DNA of 64,000 nucleotides from Myripristis murdjan (Eukaryota; Chordata; Actinopteri; Holocentriformes; Holocentridae): NCBI RefSeq assembly GCF_902150065.1, contig NC_043998.1, positions 3,225,001 through 3,289,000 on the forward strand, given 5' to 3'. Below are positions 36,501-49,171 of the stretch, piece by piece. Each line of letters begins with the position of its first letter. The stretch's first letter is position 1. Below the pieces are notes generated by a model. That model made no database searches. It was given only the letters and a program-made list of their open reading frames with translations, and had not been told where the DNA came from. Made by a program: the position numbers and the translations under genes.

Positions 36501-39500
36501 CGAGCTGCAGGGGAGCAGGGGCCCTCCAGACCCACTCTGTCATTTAGCCATCTCTCAGTCACGACAACTGCATTGTAAAAATGGTGGTTGTCACTTACTG
36601 GCTGTTTTTTTTAATACCTTTTACAATCCCAAGTCTTTATAGACACAAACACAAGCTGTTAGCTGGTGAGTGAATGTAGCTAGCTGCCCACAGAGCTTTT
36701 GTAGGACATCCCATGCGGCTGGTAGCAGAGGGAGGGAGGAAGGGAGTTTCCTGGCCATCTGTTAGCTACTCTGACCTACTATCTGCCACAACTGGAGCAG
36801 CGACCTCCTCCAGCCCTGCCCAGCTCCCCCCCTCCACCCCCGCCTTAATCCCAATGTTTGTCTTCCAGAGGAGGAAAGGCACATGGCTGTCACTGCCTGG
36901 CAGCCACCTCACCCACTCAAGGAGTTCATCTCCTCCGCTATAGGTGTACGAATGCAAATGTGAGGTGGGTGGATAAGATAGCAAGGGCAGAGGCACGCAA
37001 GATCCCATTAGTGTGCCTGCCCTGCATGGGATGATCCCGCGTAAGAATGGAGAAAATCTTGCACGCCAAGTGAAAGTGTCAAGGTGGTGGCAGCGAGTGC
37101 ACGCCTGGTCCTAGATCGCGACGCTGGGCCTCAACACACTCGAGGCCGCAGGTCATGACACTCGGCGGCTCATAGTTGTTTTTCTAGTGCCACGTTTAAC
37201 GCTGCTGAACGCTTTTTGATCTTCTGAAGCAGTGTGGGCGTAAAATGAGGGCACCAAGAGCCACCAGCTGGCCCCTTGATCTTTAAACTCAAGGAGTGAA
37301 GTGCTGCCACGTGAGAGCACCACAGTGGAAACTAGACTGGCTCTAGGGCACTGTTGTTGTTTTATCCACTGTTACTTAGTAGCCATAGGAGGCACACACA
37401 CACACACACACATGCACACACAGTGCTTTTTGTGTGTTTGTAATCCACATTTTGCTAATCCCCTCTAAATACAAAGGTAACCTAAATCAAAAGCCATTAG
37501 ACCTCAGTGCTGCACCCATGCTCTCAGTCATCTGCAGCAGGGTTAGGGACAATTCACTTTTAAGTTCAAAAATGTAAAAACTGAAACCAAAAACTTGCTC
37601 TAGAATAACAGAGCCTGACAATTCTCAGTAATTTGTCAGCAGATTTGACACAACAAGGTTTAGCATGGTGACAGATTTCCAAATGTTGAACTTTAAAGAA
37701 AATCCACTTTCAGGATTGATTAAATTGTTTGACTTCAGTTTGTTTCTGAGGCAGACAGCGGTTCAAAACATGCATGTTTTTGTGCTTGAGGTTTTGGAAG
37801 TTGGCATTTCCCTTAGCCCATTAGCAATACATAGGATGTGTCATCACTTGTGTGAACGTATAGTGGTGGGGATGGTTTGGCTCAAGGCCATAGCATTTTG
37901 AACCCCTCTATTCTGTATGAGTAAGGAAAGCTTAAATGCAAGAGCAGACGCATACACAGTGTTCAGTGATGCATGAAAATACAATGATACTGTATAAATC
38001 TCACAGGGGAGAGGCTGGTTAAATTGCAAAGGCACTGTCAAAACTGACAAGCACTTTACTGTGGGGTTGCTAGGGAGACGAGGCCCATGTGACTGGATGG
38101 CAGCATTGAAGCAATGAGATGCTACTTTGTAACGCAGATGGACACAAACTAAAGGGCAGACACAGAAAGAGAGAGACATGCAAAAGGCAAAACAAATATT
38201 CAGGAACAGATTGCTAAAATATTTGAGCAGAATGAGCAAATGATAGGAGAAAGAAAGAAGTAAAAGAAAGAAATGTGAGAATGAGTGTGCGAGAGAAAGA
38301 AGAAGGTCCAGCAGTGAATGAGTGTGGCTGGAGGAACACACAAGGTGGTGCATGCATAATCACCTTGAAAGACCAAGAGTGGGGCTTTTAAGATTCGTGT
38401 GTGTGAGTATTAAGTGCGAGTGTGTGTGAGGCCTGTGAGCAGCAGCTGCAGAAGGCCTCCATTAGCATGCTGGAGGTGGTTATGTAAACTGTCATGCTGT
38501 CAGACCAGAGTGAATGTGGGAAGTTGGGCCCTGAAACAGGGCCTCTATCTTCATGAGAACAACCTCAGCGGTTTGTGATTGATTTTCGCACTGTGTCTGA
38601 GTTACATTACCGCTGTGAAATGATACAGCACGCAGGCTCTGAGCAAATACTGTGGCTATCTCTTGAGAAATGGCCGAAGCACCTCAATTAAATTAAATCC
38701 ACAGTAACCTTGGTGGTGACTTATTATATTACCATCGCTGTTGTGTCCAGCTATCCCTTCTCAGCTGCCCTTTCTCATAACTGAACACTGAGCCGTGATA
38801 AGATGCATTCAATTTGGTGTGTAAGCTCAAGAATTTTGATTGTTATTAATCTCTAAGTACATAATACAGACATCTGCTACGATGTTGACCACCGGCATCG
38901 CTGTCAAGGGCATGTTTACAGAAAGTCAGAGTGAGTAACTCCTCCAGAGAGAAAACTGTATCCACTTTCTTATTTTGTATCAGTTTCAGCAGATGAGTGG
39001 TTTAGAAAATTTGGACTAAAAAACACACTCCCTCTGTGAATCATCAATGCACACATATCCTAAAATGCACTGTGCAGTGGAGATTACAGTGGAAACACAT
39101 TTAATTACAGTTTTTAAGTGACAATTTGCAAAGTTTTCATATACGTAAATGTGCGTATTGCTTTCTTCTGTTGCCCGGTGTTGACAGGAGACAAGCGGTG
39201 AAGCCTATGCCCGGCTCATGAAAGCTTTTATATCCTAAACGAGAGCTGTGTGGTAGGTCTTTTCCAGGGAGGAATCCTGTGGCACACAGGAAGTGATGAT
39301 GCCTTTTACATTCTGGCAGCAGCAGCAGCAGCAGTGTGTTAGGAATAAACAGCAGAAGAAGTGGGTACTTAGCGTGAGTGGCAGGAGCCACCATGGCTGA
39401 ATGGATAAAAACAGACTCAGATTTCACCAACAGGAAAGACACCTCAGTCCTTGTGACACCACTTGATTATCAACTGATCTCTTGGAGGATAAAAGTAAAA

Positions 39501-42500
39501 AAACAAGGATCTCCCATATTACCACTATGACCAGGAAAACCCAACAAATGTTCATTATTGTGGAAAATTTTTTACTGTTTTAAAAAAGCATATAAAGGAA
39601 ATAGGGCTGAAACAGTCGATTAACTGAAAACTAACTGATCACAATTTTGATGATAAATTGATCATTTTAGTCATTTATCAGGTAAAACACCAGACATTTA
39701 TGGGTTATAGTTTCATAAATGCTAAGAATTATTTGCTTTTCTTGATTTATGTTGCTCTAAAATTAAATTTGTTTTGGCTGCTGGCCAGACTAAGGCAGCA
39801 ATTTGAGGACACCACTTTGAGCTCTGCTAGTGAGAGGCATTTTTCAATATTTTTAACAGTCAAAATGATTCATCTAAATTAAACTATATATCTTTAAAAA
39901 AACAAAAAAACAAACCAAAAAAAACAATGATTCTACTGCTTGTCTTAGTCTTATCGTGCGTGTCTTTTCCTCTGCAGGTTTTTGCCACCTATCCCAATGA
40001 GGACTACGACAGGCGTAATGAAGACGTGGATCCCATGGCAGCATCTGCTGAGTATGAGCTGGAGAAAAGGGTGGAGAGGCTGGACCTGTTCCCCGTGGAG
40101 CTGGAGAAAGGTGCTAAAACCTCCCATCTCCCCCCTCAAAACAGCAGCAGCCCTCCTCGGTCGGATGCTTGCGCCAATATTTTACCATTCCATCTTTCCT
40201 TTCTTCTCTTTTTCTTGTCTCTTTTTTTAAGCCAGATATATATAAAAAAATCTGCATTTCTTAGTAGTGTGAAAAGGTCTTGAACGCTCAGTGGCCACCT
40301 TCTCCCCACCACCACCCTCAGTGGTTTCCACAAGGCAAAGAAAGTGCAAGGGTGCAAGTTTTCCTCCCATCTCTCTCCCCAGTGAGCCACACTAACAACA
40401 TCCCTTCAACATTATGGTGCATTAATATATTTATAGAAAACTATATATAGAATTGTGTACAGGGCATGTTAAACAGGATACCATATGTGACTGTGTTCTG
40501 TATAACTGATGGGGCGCTGTATATGTTCTGTGCATGTCCTAATTTTAATGGTTTTATTCCATGTAAATTGGACCAATCCATCTTGTTGTCAGAGCGAGGG
40601 GTTACGATGGTGCACGATTTAATCTGCACCTCCAGACTGTGCACTTGGCTGGCATTATATGCTAATGAACATTTGTGGGACAATCTGCAGTCTAGAATTC
40701 AGTGTTTTTTAGACTTTCATGAGCACTTCAACTTCGTCCCACACAACCTGCGTGCCTGCGTGGGCTGGATTAAGAAAGGCTCTGCTTTACTATTTCTGGG
40801 ACGTCTGTGCAGACGGTGATCAATATATGAAAATATTCTTCCCAAAATGAGTCATTCACCAAACAGTCACGCCTCCTCTTCCTTTAACCTGGTGTAATTT
40901 GGCTTAAGTTTGACCACAATGAAGTGTTTCCAATTAAAGCTTTTACCACAATGGTGTAGCAGTGCACTTAGTATTAAAATTGTGAATTCTAACATAAAGG
41001 GACATATGATCAAAGCCAAAGCCAAACTGATCCACCACTTTAAAAAAAAAACGTAGTGGCAGGGCTGTGTTAAAGCATGCACTGCACTGCTACTCGGTTT
41101 ACAGTAACAGAAATATGACAAATATAACTGATTGAAACATGTTGACATGGTTTTCTCATGGTTCATAATGACAGTATCTGTATTGGTTTGGTTTTCCTCC
41201 ATTCCCTGTCAGATGGCGATGGCCTGGGCATCAGTATTATCGGGATGGGTGCAGGGGCTGACATGGGCCTGGAGAAACTGGGCATCTTCGTGAAGACGGT
41301 CACGGAAGGAGGGGCAGCACACAGGGACGGCAGGTACGTCAGCTCAGTTTGTGACAACCTGAGGTCACGCTGGCCTGGGACCTTTGTCCTGTCATCCCCC
41401 TCCTCTTCCTCTCCCAATCTCTCTTCTCCACTCCACTCCAAATTAAAGTTAAAAAACAGCAAAAAATATATTGCATAATAGACATTCATCTATTTTAGGA
41501 AGTATTTTTGTTGAAAGTACCTCTTGATACCAGGGCCGAACAATGAATCAAAGTATTATTGAAATTGCCATGTGCAGTATTCAAACTACAGGATCTGCAA
41601 TATTTTGATGAAGGTGAAATGCTGTTATAAATATAGTATTGTGGTGCTACAGAGGCTTGGTCTACAAATTACATTCTCTCTCTCTCTTTTTTTATTTTTT
41701 TACCATATCGTTCAGCCCTACTTGATACACAGTCTTTTTTTGCAATTCAAATAAATTTTGAGCTGCAAATTCCACTCTGTCAGACTGGAGGGGCTCCACT
41801 GGTCTATAATTACTGTTATATTTATTGTAGGTCAATGGTTCTTCAAGGCTTTTCTCTGAGGCTTTCTGAGTAGTTGTAGTGTTGTTTCCAGGGAATAGAT
41901 ACTTCACTGGCCTACTAGCTCATTGTCATTCCTGGCAAAGGCAAATAGTTCTCCTTGCCAAGAATGAAGACTTGTAAATGGAGGTGGGCTTATGTATGGA
42001 GGCTATCGAGATGATGCGCGCATACTGCTGCTGAGCCACACTACTGCACTGTAAATCCTCTTCCTGATCCTCTGACTGTTTTCCCACCAGGATTCAGGTG
42101 AACGATCTGATCGTGGAGGTGGATGGGACCAGCCTGGTGGGCGTCACCCAGAGCTTTGCCGCCTCCGTACTCAGGAACACCTCGGGAACCGTCAAGTAAG
42201 AGACACACTTGCCGGTGCATTCAAGACTTTATGGACTTAGAGTTGTCTTTTGTGCACACTTACATTCACAAGGCCTTTTAAAAAGCACACAAAACTCTGG
42301 CGGTCTTGCTGTTGTGACCATAGAATTAGTTTTGTTGTACTATTTGATGCCATAGTTTGCTGTGACATCTGATATACCAGCTTGAAGAGACAGTTTCCTC
42401 TTGTTGTACGCCCACAGCCGGTTTCAAATGCAAGACTGACTTTTACCACATCCTGCCCATTCAGATCACCACTGACTGTAGATTTATATCTCATGTCAAA

Positions 42501-45500
42501 CAGGGTCATGATTATCTCCTTCAGCATTGAAATGTCCTTCTTTTGGAGGCGAGCCGGGTCCATAGATTCCACAGTAGAGCCACAGAAAACATGGTTATCA
42601 GCGGCAGACATAGTCGGCATCATAAGTATCATTTTGAAATGCCAGGAGGCTATTTGTAGCTCAGCTTTGTGGAGTTTTGGTGGAGTTGACTGTTCCCTGT
42701 GTGCCCCTTTGTTATCCAGGCTCATTCATAATTCAGGGTTTCGTGGTCAGTCCTGTTGGGGTAATTGTTAGTGTTGTGTGACTTGTCGAAGATCAGAGCC
42801 CTTCATAGATAGCTCATGTATTATGGATTTGCTGCAGAGATGAGGACGGGCAACTGGAGCTCAGGCCTATTCATAAAAATGTCAGTCAGACAAATAGAGC
42901 GGGGCAGGAAGTGTGTTTGTGAACGTTTAATTACCCGTTAGTCCCTTGGAAATTGAAAGGCTATAGTGGCTGGCTTAATAGCTGACACAATTCACTGTGC
43001 TTTCCTTCCTATACTGTTGCTATAGAAGTTTTAATTAGACAGAGATTTATGAGCCTCGATCAGGAAGCATATATCCTCTTGTGATACGCTGGACATCGAA
43101 CTGAGTTTGGAGGCAGAGCCCAGGATTTGATTTGGATCATAGCAGAGGTCAAACCCGTGGACGCTGCTCTTGTTCAGCTGCAAACAGCGAGCTATTTTGG
43201 GCTGCACTAACCATACCGCTTGAATGCATGACACTGTAACAACTGTAAATGAATGTATGTTGTATTACATGAAAAAAAAAAAAAAAAACCTGTGGAACCA
43301 GTGTGCATGCTCAAAAGAGACAGCAGAGTCACCAGAGAAGCTGCATACATTATATGATATGTAAACAAGGGCTGTGTTGAGTTCAGTTAGCCCGTCTGAA
43401 CATGTGCCAGTGTTTTCAGCCTCCCTGACTTAGACAGATAGAGAGATTTACTGTACTAGAAGTGAAATATAGCCATTTCCCGATTTCAACCTAATTTTTA
43501 CATAACTGATACAAATTATGCTAATGAGGAAAGGTTGCATAACTGCACTGTGGTAATGGATGGGTTTCTGGACATCACAAACATGGCTTTAGACTCTTTG
43601 ATCACCTTTCTAAGTTAACTAGGAGCAAAATTACAGCCATTTCCAGTTTTTGGTGATTAATTATCCCATTATGCTAATTACTCAAATTGCCCAACATGCA
43701 TCTTTTAGCAACCAAGTTGAATCTCATCTACTAAGTCTACAGATGACATTTTAATCATAAATGTTCATAGGAAACAACATTGCTGGATTGCATGTAGGCT
43801 ATATAGGTCTTTCCAGTCCACTATTATTGATCCCAAATTGGGAAATTCTTGTGTTACAGCAGCAGGTTGTCTGGAAATTGCACAGGATACAATAGGGTAC
43901 AAGAAAAATACCTGTCAACGCTATGAGAGAAAGACATATCTTTAGAAAAATAAAACACAACAAATAACAAAATAAATAAAGTTGATCAATACAAAGAATG
44001 TAAGAAAAATGAAAAATATTTGCATACTCTATAAGAGTCTAGAGAATATCTGAAGGCCTTTCACTTTTGAACCTTTGCATACACTATGTGTATAATGGAA
44101 TATATCTGCACAATATCTATAGAATAGGATATGTATATAGAGAATAGATGTATACTCATAATGTATAATTTATATGTAATTTCAATGTGGCAGTCCCTGA
44201 TGTCTGGTACTGGGAAGCAGAGACTTGGTTCAACATTTTATACTATATTTAATTCAGCTTATCAGTACAGAACATATAACTACACATAAATAAATGGATA
44301 TGAACATAAATGTATGTGTTGTGCCATTCATTGTGTGAATGCAGGTTCCTCATTGGGCGAGAGAAGCCGGGTGAGCAGAGCGAGGTGGCCCAGCTGATCC
44401 AGCAGACCCTGGAGCAGGAGCGCTGGCAGAGAGAGATGATGGAGCAGCGCTACAACCAGTACATGGACGAACAGGAGGTAGGCTGTCATGCTCAGGGCTA
44501 ATATGTGTACTAGGGCTGAACAACATGGACAAAACAGACAGATATCACAATATGTTTGACCAGATACCTCGGCATTATGTTGTGGGGATGACTGTCAGTG
44601 CTTTCATCAGATATTTACACACAATATTTTTTTTATACAGTACAATACAATACAACATACTTGGGGAAATCTGTCTTGGACTCAAATGCTGCACACAGAA
44701 GTGCCTCTACAGTTGCAGTGAAATAAACTTCATGCAAAACAAAAAAACAGCACTAGCTGTACCAATTGCAACAATAAGTAGCCCATAATCTGCATTGCAC
44801 ATAACACCTATTGCACACATCCAAAGGTGAACACCCTGAAAGCCCTGCACAATCCCTTCAGCCTCACGCAGCATTGTTTAAACATTTGATAGAGGTGGGA
44901 ACAAATGAGTATTTAAAACGATTACGTTTGCAGTGGGGAACTCTGAGGGCATTTTTCTGGTATTTTGCGTGGAGGATGTGTGACGGGTCGGTCATTATCC
45001 TCTGAGCTTACCTAAGAGCAGGCTGCTGATGGATGGACAGGACGGGCTGGTTTTCATTCCTCTCCATCCCCTTGGCATGACAGTGTGTACCAGACGAGCA
45101 AGCTTAGTCTGAACAACATTATGATATGATCAGTGATGTGGACCAAAAAGTAGACAAATAATAAAACATGGAGAGCAAAAAATGGTTTCTTTACTGTAAT
45201 ACAGCCTTTAAAACCAAGGAAAGACATCCCTTATACCTTATTATATCATGATAATACAGTATCTGAAATCCCAGATGATATCTAGTTATATATCATGATA
45301 TCGATAATATATCAATATATCACCCAGCCTGTATGTGTACAGCATTCGAGAGCAGGAGTGTTGCTGTAGGATCCAGCCGACAAAAGTGCTGTTCTCTCAG
45401 TGGATTCAGGAGCGGGCCACTTTCTGAGAGTGCCCAGTATGAAAAGGGAGGGTGCAGTGCCTACTAATCCCCCCACCCCCCCATCCCTCCTCTCTCTCCA

Positions 45501-48500
45501 CAGCCACCCAGCCATTACTCCACGCACATGTGCTCACCAATCACATTAACACAGATGTTTAAGAATTAAATGGAATATTCAGCCCTGCTGAATTTCACAA
45601 GACAAATATGAAGCACTTATGGTAATCCATGGTGCTTTGGAAGTAGGAATCTGCCAAAATGGCACATATGTGATTGGTCATGATTAGCTACTGCAGCAGA
45701 AAAAGAAAACAGTCCCTCATAAGGCTACTTGAGTTAATGCATCGTTACAAATCCCCAACCCCTGCAACCTGCTCAGGCTTAAATTACTTCCTTCAAATGG
45801 AAAACAAGCTTTATTCTGCATTCGTGTGTTGCCTCTGTGTGTCCTCATTTCCCCTTTAGGATTATGACATTCGTGCCAATGTCATCTTTAACAGAAGTGA
45901 CCCTCTCTGGTGGGGTGGTGGGGTGGACACTGGCACACAGCTACACTGATGTATCCAGCGTACAGTATCAGCCGAATCAAATGATAAGCTCAGCCCCAAA
46001 ATGAGGACAAAATAGGATAAATCAAATTCTGTGCCCCTTATGCAATATTAATCTCTGTGTCTTGTATTTGGCTGCGTTATTCCGCAGTTGTGAAGTCTGT
46101 TCTGCAGATGAGACTGTGAAACTGCTTTTAGTTTCACAGGGGAAGTTGCTCCCATTCAAACACGGGTGACGGTGGGTGGTTCCTGAAAAGCATTCAGGGT
46201 GTACCGTGGAGAAGAAACAGCTTCCTTTTTGGAGTTTTGCACCACCTAGTGTTTATGTGGTGTCATGACAACATTGCTCACAACATGGCAGCACACAGAG
46301 CTGCCTTAAAGCTTAGTGATGGTTTAAAAAACAAAATCAGAAAAAGTGTGAAGGGAGCGTGTGGGCTACACTTTAGATAATTTAAATCATATTGGTGTTT
46401 TATCTGCAAGTGCTCTGATAGCTGCCTTTTGAGAGTTTTTTTTAATATGCAGTTTCAAATTGACTTCTAACTACTGGTCCTCTGGGTTCAGATGTTTTTC
46501 TTTTTTTTTTTATCACTACAGCTTTGTTCAAACAGTGTGCATCTGAGCTATTTCACATCCATACTCCTCTCCTTCCCTGCAGGCTGGTGAATATGGCACA
46601 GACGAGGAAGAGGATGAGGATGAGGAGGTCAGCCCATCCTATCCCAGTGCCATTGAGGTCTTTGACCTAGCGGAGAACGAGGACATGTCGCCCCTCGAGA
46701 CAGACCCCGAGAAACTGGCCCACAAGTACAAGGAGGTGAGCGATCATATCCTTAATTAGAGCGCTTCTTGTCAGCGCCTCTGTCCTCTGATGTGTCTAAC
46801 TTTAAGATCTGTATTTAAAATTGTAATTTCTCCCTCTCTCTCTTTCTCTCTCTCTTTCTCCTTCTCTCCAATAAAGCTCCAAATAAAGCATGCTGTGACC
46901 CAGGCGGAGATCCAGCAGCTGAAAAGAAAGGTTAGTCGCTCTTGTCTATTCAAGGACTATTGGAAAATAACATTTAATTCTAGCCTACAGTAGCAGTAGT
47001 TAACAAGGTGATGTGCTATGATTAGGACAGAAAAAAAGTTTTATTTGCAAGAGAGAGACGAGTCTTTAAGGGATTGGAGATGAGTGCCTGTGTGTTTATG
47101 TACGCCACATCCTGAGGCCCGGTTTGGAATTGAGACACATCACCAGTCACACCTGGCCTTGTCACGAATATCAGATGATCCACTTCTGATCAGATTTATG
47201 ATCAGCTTCATATCTTTCAGCGACACTTCCTTTCTGTTTTGATTCCTCTGTACCTTACCTCCCATCCCCTCTTCCTCCTAACTTGTATATTCAGCGCTTT
47301 CTCTATCTCCTAAATATTCCCCACCCATCTTATCCCATTTTCTCCGGACCATTAATGAAGCGGTTGAGCTCAGTCTCTATTTTTTTGATTACCTGGTGAA
47401 GATGCTGCCATCCCACCACAATGAATTTCACCTCCAACCGTCCACTTTGTCAAACACTCCTATCAAACACTCCTACCTGGTCTTCAGATGTGGTCAGGGC
47501 TGCATTAGTGCTCACAACATGAACTTGTTATTGGAGCACATTGTGTCTTCAAGATGCACTGGACCTCATTCACTCCTGTATGTAGAGCTGTCCACATGTT
47601 CAAATCATGTTAAAACCAAGTATGAATGGGGTTGAATAATGCAGATTTGTACAATCTTTGCTTTGCATTGTTTATGGAAATTAATGCTTTCCCTGCTTTG
47701 TTTTGTTTTTCCAGCTGCACCACGCAGAGCAGGAGAAGCAGCGCTGGCGAATGGATAAGGCCCAGCTGGAACAGACCCTGCAGGAGAACAAGGAGCGCAT
47801 GGAGAAGCTGGAGGGTTACTGGATGGAGGCTCAGAGCCTGTGTCAGGCCGTGGACGAGCACCTGAAGGAGACGCAGGCCCAGTATCAGGCCCTGGAGCGC
47901 AAGTACAGCAAAGCCAAGCGCCTCATCAAGGAATACCAGCAGAAGTAAGGCATCTTGACTCTGTGGTGGAGATTTCTCAGAGCGGGGATGTTTGGGCCTA
48001 AACAGTTCGAGACAATGATCTGCTTCTTTTCACAGGGAGATCGAGTACCTGAAGAAAGAGACCCAACGCTGTGCACAAGATGGAGCCGAGGCCTCTCTTC
48101 TCAAGGCCGAGTCTGGGCAACTCCAAGAGCAGGTAATGGAAATCACCAAGAACATGATTACTGTGTTAGTGCTGGAAGTTTTTTTTTCCCCTCGTGAAGG
48201 TTGTAAGCAGGCTTTAGACGATGCATACGCAGCAAAAGTATACATACATCACTGTCCACACAAAAACCTGCATGCTTTACATCATTTTGACTTTTCCAAG
48301 ACGGCTAAATTGAGTGTGATATTGTTATCGTGGCAAAGAATAATGCCAAACTTTTTCAGTCCACCATATTAAAAATATTAATCTGTTAGTCCTCACTAGG
48401 TTCATAATGATAGCATTAATGCCATTCATAAAGCTAACGTTTATTTCTGGCAAGGGTGAATATGTGTGCATACATCAAATCACACCGAATTTTGAATTTT

Positions 48501-49171
48501 GTTGGATAATGAATCAGACTCATTTTCTTGGCTTTCCCCTAACAAGGCTAATTAAACCTAATTGATTTTCTTTATCCCGTATACATCAGAGTCAGAAATA
48601 AATAATTGATTCCTGAGGCCAAATTGGCTCAGCTGCACTTAAAGCAGCTCGGATTCTCGAGAGAAAAATAAATAAATAAATAAGCGCAAGTGAAATTCTA
48701 AGAAACAGAGAAGGAAAATAAGAAATATATAAATATGTGCATTAATCCTACAATAATATTGCAGCAAGACATACAGAAATAAGAAATTGAGAATATGTAA
48801 AGACGTATATGAATATACACTGGGGTATTGCACTATTACTGTAAGGAATTACTACAGAATTACTGTAAAGCTCTGCAATTATAAAATTATTGCAGTTAAA
48901 AGGATGTAAGAAAAATGAAGTTATAGAAGAGATCTGATTTCAAATTTGATTTTACTGGGCTTCCAAAACGTCAGATTACAAAAATTTCATCTGATGGTCA
49001 GACTTGTGATGCGAAATTTTTGTTCAGGCTTAGATTGATGCTTTTTTTGTTTGTTTTTTTAGCCATATATATCTTTCAAAACGGTTTCTTGACTGTGTTT
49101 TGCTTTTGTCTCCTCACTAGGTGGCCGACCTGGAATGCAGGGTTGAGGAGCTGAAATCTGAACCTTTATAA
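30518..49171 (+). CDS. ppp1r9b: spinophilin / neurabin-2, PP1 regulatory subunit 9B
   Basis: Ten coding exons: 30518-31918, 39978-40110, 41213-41333, 42091-42195, 44345-44477, 46583-46735, 46877-46930, 47715-47944, 48036-48132, 49121-49171 (825 aa; human 815-817). The long first exon codes for the actin-binding, disordered N-terminal part ([44 protein letters not shown]). The PP1-docking RVxF-type motif RKIRF is at residues 457-461. The PDZ domain is at about 505-592 ([20 protein letters not shown], then [20 protein letters not shown]). A coiled coil fills the C-terminal part (about 600-820), including [18 protein letters not shown]. The protein scaffolds PP1 and actin in dendritic spines. 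Exon 10 codes for just 16 residues (ends EELKSEPL), shorter and different from the mammalian end. Intron 1 is 8 kb. Confidence 0.97.
33173..33520. mobile_element. inverted-repeat MITE of the TAGGGCTG type, 348 bp
   Basis: The left end is TAGGGCTGGGTGATATATCT; the right end is CCATATTGCCCAGCCCTA, its near reverse complement. The interior is AT-rich with no ORF. No convincing 8 bp duplication is visible, so the copy is probably old. The ends resemble those of the hAT-type copies at 41531 and 44511. Confidence 0.65.
34932..34964. repeat. (GGA)n microsatellite
   Basis: Eleven GGA units in ppp1r9b intron 1; a poly-Gly frame across it is an artefact. Confidence 0.95.
35265..35350. mobile_element. 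left-end fragment of a CAGGGCTGGGCAATA element
   Basis: CAGGGCTGGGCAATAATTCA followed by AATATCGTG is the usual left end of a teleost hAT-type family. No matching right end is present, so the copy is truncated or diverged. Confidence 0.45.
39603..39690. mobile_element. fragment of a TAGGGCTGAAAC-type element
   Basis: ATAGGGCTGAAACAGTCGATTAACTG resembles the left end of a common fish hAT family with TCGATTAA words. No right end is found before exon 2 of ppp1r9b. Confidence 0.4.
41531..41720. mobile_element. hAT-type MITE, 190 bp, in ppp1r9b intron 3
   Basis: Ends are CAGGGCCGAACAATG and (reverse complement of right end) TAGGGCTGAACGATATGG. An exact 8 bp duplication CTTGATAC flanks it at 41523-41530 and 41721-41728. 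No ORF. Confidence 0.85.
42196..44344. other. ppp1r9b: ppp1r9b intron 4
   Basis: No other gene is seen. 43800-44220 holds an AT-rich interspersed repeat beginning near TATTGATCCCAAATTGGGAA and TTGTGTTACAGCAGCAGG, words common in fish repeats. Frames of up to 162 aa on both strands near 42237-42771 are not supported by any recognisable domain. Confidence 0.45.
44511..45332. mobile_element. hAT-type DNA element, 822 bp, in ppp1r9b intron 5
   Basis: It begins TAGGGCTGAACAACATGGAC and ends ATATATCACCCAGCCTGT. An exact 8 bp duplication ATGTGTAC lies at 44503-44510 and 45333-45340. The terminal repeats are imperfect. No transposase frame is present. It begins 33 bases after the exon 5 donor. Confidence 0.75.
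48620..48910. repeat. AT-rich interspersed repeat in ppp1r9b intron 9
   Basis: An (AAAT)n run at 48666-48683 is followed by AT-rich sequence that shares words (for example GATGTAAGAAAAATGAA) with the repeat near 44000 in intron 4. The two may belong to one family; the class is unknown. Confidence 0.35.

Larger units (their letters stand above)
31919..39977 (+). other. ppp1r9b: ppp1r9b intron 1 (8 kb)
   Basis: The intron has no other gene. It holds (GA)n at 32646-32662, CT-rich tracts (34030-34170, 34550-34582), a (GGA)n tract (34932-34964), a CA tract (37392-37421) and a few inverted-repeat element remnants described separately. Long parts (for example 32000-33000 and 35600-36100) are free of recognisable repeats and could hold regulatory sequence, which cannot be judged without comparison. 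Confidence 0.5.

Noticed and set aside
42237-42771. 162 aa (-) and 129 aa (+) frames in ppp1r9b intron 4
   Set aside because: Overlapping on both strands, no domain and no splice-site support; probably chance or an old repeat.
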